From the NCBI RefSeq assembly GCF_003073045.1, contig NC_037602.1, positions 12,217,731-12,281,730 on the forward strand: a stretch of 64,000 bases of DNA. The letters are read 5' to 3'. Positions within the stretch are counted from its first letter, which is position 1. Each line of letters starts with the position of its first letter. The translations under genes and the position numbers were made by a program. The notes under the pieces are model-generated. The model was not told where the DNA came from. It saw only the letters and a list, made by a program, of their open reading frames with translations, and made no database searches. This document shows, piece after piece, positions 1 through 9,700 of the stretch. Origin of the DNA: Pomacea canaliculata (Eukaryota; Mollusca; Gastropoda; Architaenioglossa; Ampullariidae).

Positions 1-1100
1 TTTGACTAAAAGAATACAAATAAGAATAAAAGTGAGAAAAAAAAATTAACATCGTGAAGTGAAATCGATGTTAAGGAGTAACACTTGGTTTATGCCTGGT
101 GTCTATTTTTTGTTTTGAAAGTGTCGGCCATCAGCGGCCAGTGGTAGACTCATGCCGGCCTTTCACTAGCGCCTCTCACCGAATTGTGGCCTCCTGCCGC
201 GTGAAAAGCCGCGAGTCTCTGTGTACTATATAGCACTATACTGACTATAGTGTCCGCCGATACGCTCACACGACTACAGCTCACACTAATATGATAGCGC
301 AGCCTGTATCGCGGGGGACAATGATTGCATGCGGGGGACAGGCCGCTGGAAGAAATATATAAAAAAAAAAGAAAAATTGGGAGGGGGGGGGGATGAGGCC
401 TGGTGCAAAACTTTAAAAGAATAACGATGAGAATAAAAGTGCGACTAAAAATTTAAAAACCAAAAATTAATAATTATTTCGCCATGGAATTTAAGTTCAA
501 TTGCTAAAAGCGTAAAATGTTAATAGTGGAAAATGTTAATGGCATAAAATGCTTATAGTGGAAAATATTAAAAGCACCAAATGTTGAAAGCGTAAAATGT
601 TAAAAGCATTTCTACAGGCCGCTGGAAGAAATATAAAAAAAAAGAAAAAATGGGGAGGGGGGGGGATGAGGCCTTGTGCAAAACTTTACAAGAATAACGA
701 TGAGAATAAAAGTGCGACTAGAAATTTAAAAACCAAAAATTAATAATCATTTCGCCATGGAGTTTAAGTCAAATTGTTAAAAGCGTATAATGTTCCAAGC
801 ACAAAATATTAAAATCGAAAACGTTTTAAAAGCGCCAAATGTTGAAAGCGTAAAATGTGAAAAGCATTTCTAGACGCAGTACAGCCACCAGAGGACTCCC
901 CAGAGCAGCCGCACGTGCTACGTGGGGAAGTTATTAGCAAAATGTGTTTTAGTCTAAAATGGTCAATCTGTACAAAAGCCTCTAAATTTTCCAGTGTTGT
1001 TTATTTAAACTAATTTACGTAAAAATAACTTAATCCACCGTAAATCTATCATGGCCGTTAAAAAGCCGTCTAAATAATTAAGGTTTATCAGATTTGAGCC
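1..1100. repeat. Repetitive non-coding block with internal duplication
   Basis: No gene is visible here. Bases 1-240 recur with small changes at about 13439-13700, and 880-1160 recur at about 14345-14645, so this is the same duplicated block as the one at 13.4-14.6 kb. Inside it a unit of about 276 bp is present twice (about 340-615 and 616-877). Each begins with AGGCCGCTGGAAGAAATAT, then an A-run and a G-run, and ends in short AT-rich repeats of the type GCGTAAAATGTTAAAA. Confidence 0.75.
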
Positions 1101-1463
1101 GTTCTTTGCTAAGTTGAACTTACAGATAACAACATTCCTCTATATGAGAGCGAGACAGTGAGTACAATCACAGGCGCCCATTCTACAGGCTAAAAGGAGA
1201 ATAAGATGTTGTATTCTTGTTTAATATAGTGTGTCAATTAATATCCAGGTATACCCACGTGTATCACAAATAAAACAGTGTGTGCCTACACGCTTGCAGA
1301 AAGCGGTTATTATGCATATTTTCCAGTCTGATCTTCACAAAAGTCACCTGAAGGGAGGTAACGTCGCAATTAGGAACTAACGTTGAAGGCATAACCTTTG
1401 AAAATAACATTCTAATCTCAGCAAAAAAACATCGCATGGAAACAGGAAACACACTAAGTGCTT

Positions 1464-1716
1464 TGTTACTCAACATACCTGTGTGTTAATGATCGATGTT
1501 ACTCAACATACCTGTGTGTTAATGATCGATGTTACTCAACATACCTGTGTGTTAATGATCGATGTTACTCAACATACCTGTGTGTTAATGATCGATGTTA
1601 CTCAACATACCTGTGTGTTAATGATCGATGTTACTCAACATACCTGTGTGTTAATGATCGATGTTACTCAACATACCTGTGTGTTAATGATCGATGTTAC
1701 TCAACATACCTGTGCA
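1464..1716. repeat. 33-bp minisatellite built from the lipase exon-1 splice donor (8 units)
   Basis: Unit starts fall at 1464, 1497, 1530, 1563, 1596, 1629, 1662 and 1695, an exact 33-bp period with almost no divergence. On the minus strand each unit contains CACAG|GTATGTTGAG, the same sequence as the real donor of exon 1, which lies in the last unit (GT at 1709-1708). The array therefore lies in intron 1 directly after the donor. A 33-bp period keeps frames open, which explains the spurious plus-strand ORFs here. Confidence 0.93.
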
Positions 1717-1755
1717 CCAGATGAGGATCAGGAGGAGAGAAATGTGGGAAAGCAT
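1710..1755 (-). pseudogene. Lipase copy 0: orphan signal-peptide exon
   Basis: The exon is 46 nt, starts with ATG at 1755-1753 and ends at a GTATGT donor. It encodes 15 residues ([15 protein letters not shown]) plus one base, a hydrophobic signal-peptide core identical to that of lipase copy 1. A TATA box lies upstream. Part of intron 1 is recognisable down to about 1380, but no exon 2-6 follows in 1-1460. This is either a leftover of an array duplication or the 5' end of a copy continuing outside the window. Confidence 0.75.
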
Positions 1756-1804
1756 CTTCTCTCTCTCAAATCACGGGACTGTTTCACCAGAAAATGTTCA
1801 TGGG

Positions 1805-1811
1805 TTTTATA
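1805..1811 (-). promoter_or_regulatory. TATA box of lipase copy 0
   Basis: TATAAAA on the minus strand, 50 nt upstream of the ATG. The same box stands at the same distance in copies 1-4. A segment of about 75 bp around it (about 1803-1862) is tandemly repeated at 1878-1938, where the box has become TGTAAAA. Confidence 0.7.
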
Positions 1812-2196
1812 GAGCCTGTGTGAAGCATGCGTCATGTACATCACAACCTGTCGCAATGATGTGTAGAGTATAGTCATAGGTTTTACAGAGTTATAGTGAA
1901 GGACATATTCCATGTACATCACAACCTGTCGCAGTCATGCAGTCATGGCTGTTAATCTCAGTTTTACTGGTTTATATGCACGTGTAGCTGCGCACATTCA
2001 TTAAATTTTATTAAAACTTTAACAAATCAGATATAGCGTTAACTTTTTCCTTCTACCTGTATTTTTACGGCAATTAATCGTGAACAAAATAGCACGTGTT
2101 TCTATTTTCTCGCTAGGTCAACCCCCATTGCAGAGCTGTAGCCAATCGGAATGCTTGAACACAGTTGGCTCCCTTCTTACCTCCACATTGTAAACA

Positions 2197-2352
2197 ATGG
2201 CGATGTGGTCCGAGGAGAGCTGTGTTCTCATGATTTCTCTTTGGGAGAATTATCAGTGTCTGTTCGACACTGTACACTCGGATTACATGAACAGATATAA
2301 CGCCAAGAATGCCTTCACGGAAATCGCTCGTGCTATGGGAAAATTAATTTAA
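2197..2352 (+). pseudogene. MADF-like domain fragment (51 aa)
   Basis: A short ORF, too short for the usual cut-off, opening with ATG after AACA and reading MAMWSEESCVLMISLWENYQ, followed by CLFDT and DYMNRYNAKNAF. The spacing (acidic start, LI.LW..Y.CL.D, then a Y.NR...A...IA block) is that of the first half of a MADF (Myb/SANT-like) domain, known from transcription factors and PIF/Harbinger accessory proteins. It stops at TAA 2350-2352 without the second half. It is probably a decayed exon or a transposon-derived fragment; the family call is from pattern only. Confidence 0.45.
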
Positions 2353-2894
2353 GAAGTTCATTAAATGTAGAAGATGACATACGCTAAATGCGGCTATACT
2401 TGCGTGGATCTTCCAACGATACTTCTTTTAAAAGACAAGAATATGCTCCTGATCGATTCCTATGTGCTACCCACTCCCTCACCCACATATCTTTTTCTTT
2501 ATTTGTCTCTCTCTCTCCGCTTCATATAATATCACTATCGTAGCCACATGCAGTTGCTTCTAAAAGTATCTCGTCGATGTCGTCTGCCATATTGTTGACT
2601 ACCCATAATGCGCCGAGCGGATGACGTCAACTCGCAAGACACGTGCGCGGCCTACTTCTACTTGAGAATGGGAAGTTGGTGCTAAGCTGCCTGGAAGCAA
2701 GATTTTTGTACAAGAACATTGCCTCGTGAGAATAGTTTCTACAGTAGCTAGACATAGCTTTAGTGGGAATTTTGTGTGTGTGTGTGTGGACTTTAAGTCA
2801 TTCAACTAAATGTATGACCCTAAACTCCGGTCTGTTGAGCGCATCTGTATATATGTTGTAGCCACTAAATTAAAAAAAATATCTCTATTCTCAG

Positions 2895-3037
2895 ATACAC
2901 CGCACTGGTTTACAAAACAGAAATATAAACAACTTGAAAGTTGTATCGCAGGCCTTTCGTCTCGTTTTCGGCATGATGAAGTTGTGTGTGCTTCAGCAGC
3001 TGATATGGAAGCATCGATTGTATGCGGCTTTGATTAA
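2895..3037 (+). CDS. Opposite-strand terminal exon, unknown family (copy a)
   Basis: Preceded by a pyrimidine tract and TCAG, the frame runs to TAA at 3035-3037 and reads PHWFTKQKYKQLESCIAGLS, then a basic/acidic stretch ending IVCGFD. The block recurs at 15713-15855 and in part at 29177-29293, each time downstream of a lipase last exon on the opposite strand. I do not recognise the family. It could be the last exon of a gene co-duplicated with the lipase, or a piece of a transposon protein. Confidence 0.4.
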
Positions 3038-3175
3038 AATGTGAACAGGTAACACTGAAACAATGAGAACACTTAACACTTTAACATGGAGCTCATCGAA
3101 AAATTAATCGGAATCCAAAAAATCCGGAAAAATCTGCAAACTGTCTGTGACAGTGTGTCGCTAGTTGAATTGGTG

Positions 3176-3215
3176 CTATATATCTATATTTCTATATCTA
3201 TATCTATATCTATAT
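3176..3215. repeat. (TATCTA)n microsatellite, short allele
   Basis: Hexanucleotide repeat of about 35 bp. The same locus in the duplicated units at 15971 and 29408 is about 60 and 105 bp long, so this is a length-variable marker of the unit. Confidence 0.9.
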
Positions 3216-3399
3216 TAGTGGCAACAATCAAGATGGCTCTGACCAATGTCCAATCATATCATTACATCAACTCACACTAGGATCGAGTTATGTTAGTGAC
3301 ACGTCATCACATCTGTGACGAGAAGGAAATACTGTAGATATAAACACTAACAAAACGATATGAGAACAAAGCGATTGTAACTTTTGAAGCTGTTAGTGC

Positions 3400-3405
3400 T
3401 TTATT
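3400..3405 (-). other. Polyadenylation signal of lipase copy 1
   Basis: AATAAA on the minus strand, about 170 nt after the stop codon at 3576. The signal and its surroundings are conserved after exon 6 of copy 2 (18761-18766), copy 4 (29687-29692) and copy 5 (34918-34923). Confidence 0.7.
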
Positions 3406-3575
3406 AATGATGGTAAGTACAAGACATTATTCACAGCTTCTATGGTTAAGACCATCAGACTAATTTAAAGCACAACCTTTGGAGATCAAAGGTAAAGTCG
3501 CCATCAGGGAAAGGACCAGACTGTCTGCTCGAGAGGCACCGGTACCTTTCCATCTACTTTACTGTGGTCGAGGTG

Positions 3576-3799
3576 TCAGTACGGGTAGGAGGAGCCAGTG
3601 CTCAGCACATAGAGACCAGAACTATTACTGGAAGCATGGTACCCCATGTTAGAACAACCTTCGGCACATGACGTGCAATGCCCTGACTTGTACTCGCTCA
3701 AGCTGGCACACGGGTAGGCCACAAACGGGTTGCTTCTGATGCTGGCCGTGAAGTAGCTGGTGGCCCTCATGTGGTTGCAGGCAAGCGCGCCGATAGCAT
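3576..3799 (-). CDS. Lipase copy 1 exon 6 (last coding exon)
   Basis: 224 nt, acceptor AACAG at 3802-3800, phase 1 entry, stop TGA at 3578-3576. It encodes residues 279-352, with the catalytic His288 in CNHMRA and the family cysteine pattern C..C..C...GC..MGYH. Confidence 0.85.
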
Positions 3800-6700
3800 C
3801 TGTTGATACAAGCAAGTATAGGAAATAAAGAAACAAGGCAGTAGCTTAGTGTATTCCTGTAGATACAATCTATAAATTTTACTAATCACGTCGACTGACA
3901 TCTAGAAATGTATTTGAGTGTAATAAATAAACCCCCTGCCTTAACTTAACGATTTTTCCATGTCTGATTCAGGAAGATCAGAGATCTGTTTCGTTCGTAA
4001 TTACAAGAAAGTTAATTGTTATAATCATTGATATTGTTGTGATAATTTGTGAAAAAAAAACTATTTGCAATTATATATTGGTCTGCTCTTATCACAGGTT
4101 ACGACTGACTTCGTAGCTCTAAACTACGAGCTTTATATCAGTAACTCTTAATCAAAGAAAAGAGACTACATTGTCTATATTTATACATTTGACATTTTCG
4201 ACTATCGTGGAAGTGATCTGGTGCTCTTGCATGCACTGAAACATATCTGTTCCATAAGCATTACTACTAACAACAATTCACCTAATGCTCGTCTCTATTC
4301 TAACCCTATCTTTCACTTTTCTCGTCTGTTAGCTAGTACTCCTGCTCGTCTTCCTCTGTAGGTTCATGAAACTCTCAGTCTTTGCGGTTTGTTCCCTGAT
4401 TTCTCTTTGTGTCTTCTTTGTTTATTATGACAGTACTTGTGTGCACAGTTGTTTCTACCTCCGTCAATCGTATGCTGTCCATATCTCGGTCTCAAGCGCT
4501 GAACGCAAGCTTTGTGAACGTGATCATTGTAACGATTCGCGACTAAAAGCGAATGCTATTTTTGTTGTTGTAAATTATTTGTTGTCTGTAGTACCAGGGG
4601 AGAGCAGTCACGCAAGCGCTGACGCAATCCCCACGCAGATTATTTCACGTCATTCGACGTGTTTGACATAGGAAATGTTGTCATGGGCGTAACTACGGTG
4701 ACTGCGGCCGATTGAGGTGGGAGCCATGCCGACTACACGGTACAGAGATTATGATTGGTCGGCATGGACCGACTACACGGTACAGAGATTATGATTGGTC
4801 GGCATGGACCCAACGAAGAATCGCTAAGCAGTCTTCTTAGTTACCGCGTTGCTAATGGCCTGATTGTTCATTAGAGAGAGAGTAGATAGTTAAGTTAGGC
4901 AAACTAACGTTGCTCTAGACAGAGAGAACTGAGCAGCCTGTGGAGTAAGACCTTCGAAGAGTATCAAGACTTTGTTAACGGTCGCCAACGTCCAGCCCCA
5001 TAAAGGCGGAGCTGAGTCATCATCTTGTGTGCTCAAGAGGAGTGTAGTGTTTGTGTTGGTTCGAGGAGGTATTTACACGCGCTCGCATACATTCGTAACA
5101 CACTCTTCCCAAAACGTTACAATCATGCGCTCTATAAATCAGCAGCAACATCATCTAATGTTTTTGTCATGGTAGGAGTTATCCCGGGGGGACATCCGGG
5201 GCTTTATGTTAGATTTGAGTAGTGTCAAGGTTGGCGAGCAGCCATATTGTTTTAGTTGATTAAAGCACGTTTGTCATCAAATTAACAGTGTCTGGTGTTG
5301 GTCGGCTGAGAGCTCGCAGCACGATACATGGTGTCAGAACTGGGATCACAATAATCACAGAGAATCAAGCAAGCTGCTGAATATGGCTCCGTTTAGAGCG
5401 CCAGAACAATTCAATTTTTCCCAGCCAAACTTGTGACCTGAGTGGAAACAACGATTTCAGCGTTTCAGATGTGCATCAAAACTAGACAAAGACGATGAAG
5501 CAGTTCAGGTCAGTGCCTTGATCTACACTATGGGCAACGACGCAGAACGCATTCTCACGTCGTTTGGTCTGGATGCACGACAGCGGCAAGAATACGACAC
5601 TGTTCTGGAAAAATTTGATGAGTACTTTGTGCCAAAACGCAATATCATCCATGAGCGTGCACGATTTCACGCCAGAAATCAGAAACCGGACGAAAGTATC
5701 GAAGAATACGTTAGAGATTTATACGAGCTCGCTGCAAAGCAGACGTAAGAGACAAAGATGAAGCTATCAGAGATCGCCTCGTGTTAGGATCCTCGACAGA
5801 GACTGTCCGAAAGATTACAATTAAAGGCAGATCTAACACTGCAAGACGCCATCTTGCAGGCAAGGCAATATGAGCAAGTGAAAGCACAGCTTTCTGACCA
5901 GCGTCGCACAAATGTGGACGCAGTGCAATTCAAGAAAAGTGCCTCTGGTGGTGTACATAGTCAGTGCAAAGGTGCAACTGGCAGTTCGCGCGGCTTCAGT
6001 GTCGTCGTCGCGTAGAGCAGAAAAGAGTGACTTTGCATCGTCAGCAGTTAACGTGTCAAGCTGTACTCGTTGTGGCAGACGGCACGCTAGCACAGGTGTG
6101 TGCCCAGCTCAGGGAAGGAAGTGTAAACAAGTGTGGTAGCTTGGACACTTTGCTACAGTGTGCAGAACAAAGTTATGCAGGCACTTGAGAAAAAACAAGT
6201 AAAGGAACATTTTGTAGGGACTTTGTGCAGTGACAGTAGAGAACCACCATGGACAACTGTATTACAGTTTGCGGTTGTGATGTCAAGTTCAAAATTGACA
6301 CAGGGGCAGATGTTTCTGTCATTTCATCTACACAGTACAAAAAGTTGTCACCATGTCCCAAGCTATGAAGACCAATGTAGTGTTAAAGAGTGTAGGAGGA
6401 GTCCTGAATGTGATGGACAGTTCATTACTACAACAAGAATTCATGACCAGCTTCATGTACTGAAAGTGTTTGTTGTGCAAGCAATCACTGAAAATCTGCT
6501 TAGTAGAGAAGCAGCATCCAGATTAGGTTTAGTGAAGAGGATAGAGGCTGTCAATGCCTTATTTGGAAAACTTGACAAGACGCCTGTGCAGTGTCCTCCA
6601 GTCAAAATCATCTTGAAAGAAAACATTGAGCCATACAGTGTTTATGCAGCAAGGAGAATACCAATACCATTGCTGGACAAGGTCAAGGAAGAATTAAAAA

Positions 6701-9700
6701 GAATGCAGGAAACAGGGATTATAGAGGAAATAACAGAGCCAACAGATTGGTGCTCTCCCATTGTGCCAGTAATGAAGAAATCAGGTAGCATACGTATCTG
6801 CGTTGATTACAAGAAGCTCAATACCGCAGTGAAGCGGGAGCGGTATACCTTGCCAACACTGGAAGATATTTTACATAAGCTTTCTGGATCAGCAGTTTAC
6901 AGCAAGCTGGATGCAACATCAGGTTTCTATCAGATTCCCCTTGATCCAGATTCTGCAAACTTACTACATTCATCACTCCATGTGGGAGATATTTCTTCAA
7001 GAGATTACCATTTGGGATTTCATCAGCTCCAGAGATTTTTCAGAGACCATGGAGACTATCCTAAAAGGATGTACCCAACATAATCTGCTATTTGATGATA
7101 TCCTTGTTTATAGTGAGAATGAACAAGCTCACGAGAAGCATCTTGAGAGAGTCATGAAAACACTTGCCAGTGCTAACCTGAAACTCAACTATGAGAAATG
7201 TGAGCTCAGGAAGCATGAGATTGAATTTTTGGGTCATAGAATCAGCAAGAATGGAATTTCACCAGACCCAGGAAAGGTTGAAGCAATAATCGCCATGCCA
7301 GATCCAACTAATGTACCCGAGTTGAGGAGGATGCTGGGCATGTGCAACTTCTTAGGGCGGTATTTGCCAAGTCTGTCTACAGTACTTCAGCATTGACGCA
7401 ACTGCTGGGGAAGGATCGAGAGTGGAGTTGGCTCAATGCAAGTCAAAGCAATGGCAGTTGTGAAGAAACTGCTTACTTCAGCACCAACGCTAGCATTCTA
7501 CGATCCGGCAAAGCTTACAATTGTCAGCTCAGATGCCAGTAGTTATGGCATTGGTGGCGTGTTGCTACAGCAGCATCCTGAAGGTCTCAAAGCTGTGGCA
7601 TATTGTTCAAGAACATTGACTGCTAGTGAATGCAGATATGCACAGATAGAGAAAGAAACACTGGCAGCAGTCTGGGCTTGTGAAAAGTTCAGCAGATACC
7701 TGATTGGTCTTGACAATGTTCGATTAGAGACTGATCACAAACCTATTGTGCCACTAATCAACAATCGTGACTTGCAAGATACTCCTATCAGATGCCAACG
7801 CATGTTGATGCGCCTCATGAGATTCAGTATCACAGCAGAGTATGTGCCAGGGAAGAAGCTTGTCATCGCAGATGCTCTATCCCGAAGTCCTCAGTTAACC
7901 ACTGCTGAATCTGAAGTTATAACACTTTCAGAAGATGTTGAGGCATATTTGAGTAGTGTAGACATTTCGTGGTCATGTGCAGCTTCAGACAAGCGTCTGA
8001 AAGAGATTGCAGAAGAGACAAGAAAAGACAGACTGATTCAAGAAGCAATTCGCTACACTAAAGAAGGCTGGCAAAAATACATTACAGATGTAGAAGATAA
8101 TCTTCGTGACTATTATGCAGTGCGCATGGAACTTAGTGTGCACAATGGTCTCCTTACCAGAGGAACACGCATTGTTGTGCCAGCACCACTTCATGATGAT
8201 ATCCTGAAGAGGATACATGAAGGTCATTTAGGAATCACCAAGTGCAGAGATAGAGCAAAAGCAGCAGTTTGGTGGCCAGGTATTAATGGCAGGATTAAAA
8301 GAATTGTTGAAGAATGCAGACATTGCCAGGAGAAGAAACCGACACAGAGCAAGGAACCTTTGATACCGACAGAATTACCACAGCGTGTATTCCAGAAGTG
8401 TGCAGCAGATTTGCTGGAATTCAAAGGACAATCATACCTTGTGTTTGTAGATTATTATTCGCGCTTTATTGATCTTGCGCACATCAAGATTAGTACATCA
8501 GCAGAAGTTATCAAACTTCTGAAGAGCATGTTTGCACGCCAAGGAATCCCAGAGATTCTTGTTACAGACAATGGAAGGCAATTCACATCTAGGGAGTTCC
8601 AGGAATTTGCAGTAAAGTGGGGATTTCAACATGTTACAACAAGTCCACACTACCCACAAGCTAATGGAGAGGCTGAAAGAGCAGTTCAAATTGCCAAAAA
8701 GATTCTGCAGCAAGATGAACCTGAATTAGCTCTATTGATATACAGAGACACTACTATTTCTGCTACAGGATATAGTCCAGCAGAATTAGCCTGTGGAAGA
8801 AAACTGAGAACTACATTACCTACATTGCCTGAGAACCTTGAGTCAAAGACATTTGATAAAACAGCTGTAACAGCGAGCGATGCAAAAGCAAAGCAGTCTT
8901 ACAAGAACTGTTTTGACAAGCGTCATGGAGCGCGACCGCTTGACGAACTGCTTCCAGGCGACACTGTATTGCAGAAGCTAGATGGTGAGAAGCACTGGAG
9001 AAGTCCAGCAGTCATTCTGCAGCAGTGTGCTCCGAGGTCATACATTGTACAAACTCCAAGAGGTAGATTTCGACGCAACAGACGTCATCTCAGAAGGTCA
9101 AGAAACTTCGAGCCGGAGCAGTCCAGTTCCAGACCCAGTCCTGTCCAAAATGACTTTTCCCTGTATACTTCCCAAGTCCCAGTGACAGGTGAACCAGAGA
9201 CAGCGCTTCATGTCAGCGATCCGATTCAGTGTCCAGAATCGTCGTCTAGTAAAGGTGGTCCTGCTACAGAAGCCAGACATAGTGCTACTCCAGATCCAGG
9301 AGATTCCCATCCCAGTAGCAGCTCTACACCTAGAATGACTCGTAGCGGCAGAATAATCACCCTGCCCGCACGTTATAAAGACTGATTATATTTAGAACAT
9401 TGATTAGAGAATAAACATTCTCCCCATCCAGTGAAGTATCTCAAGGGAGGGGAGATGTCATGGTAGGAGTTATCCCGGGGGGACATCCGGGGCTTTATGT
9501 TAGATTTGAGTAGTGTCAAGGTTGGCGAGCAGCCATATTGTTTTAGTTGATTAAAGCACGTTTGTCATCAAATTAACAGTGTCTGGTGTTGGTCGGCTGA
9601 GAGCTCGCAGCACGATACAGTTTTAAAAAAGAGACAACTACTCTTGCCTCATGTCCAGTACAGTTCCCTACAGATTTCTCTTACCTTTTACTTGTCCAGT

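Larger units (their letters stand above)
5165..9619 (+). mobile_element. Ty3/gypsy LTR retrotransposon, full length 4455 bp
   Basis: Two LTRs of 164 bp (5165-5328 and 9456-9619) are identical by eye, start TGTCAT and end GATACA. The target duplication is GTTTT (5160-5164 and 9620-9624). Homologous introns at about 20670 and 30655 show the uninterrupted site with a single GTTTT. Internal order is primer site, gag, protease, RT, RNase H, integrase, polypurine tract, which is the Ty3/gypsy order. Identical LTRs mean recent insertion. Yet gag carries an in-frame TGA at 5434-5436 and the frame changes at least half a dozen times through gag, protease and RT, so this copy should not be autonomous unless the indels are assembly errors. 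It is antisense to the lipase gene. Confidence 0.95.

Noticed and set aside
1464-1716. CRISPR-like direct repeat array
   Set aside because: Units abut with no variable spacers, and the host is eukaryotic; it is a minisatellite. The same holds for the 22-bp arrays.
1458-1812. Plus-strand ORFs of 88 and 109 aa over the 33-bp array
   Set aside because: They are repeat translations antisense to a real exon-intron junction; open only because the period is a multiple of 3.
5025-5222. ORFs running from the solo LTR into the gypsy 5' LTR
   Set aside because: They cross two mobile-element borders and cannot be an ancestral gene.
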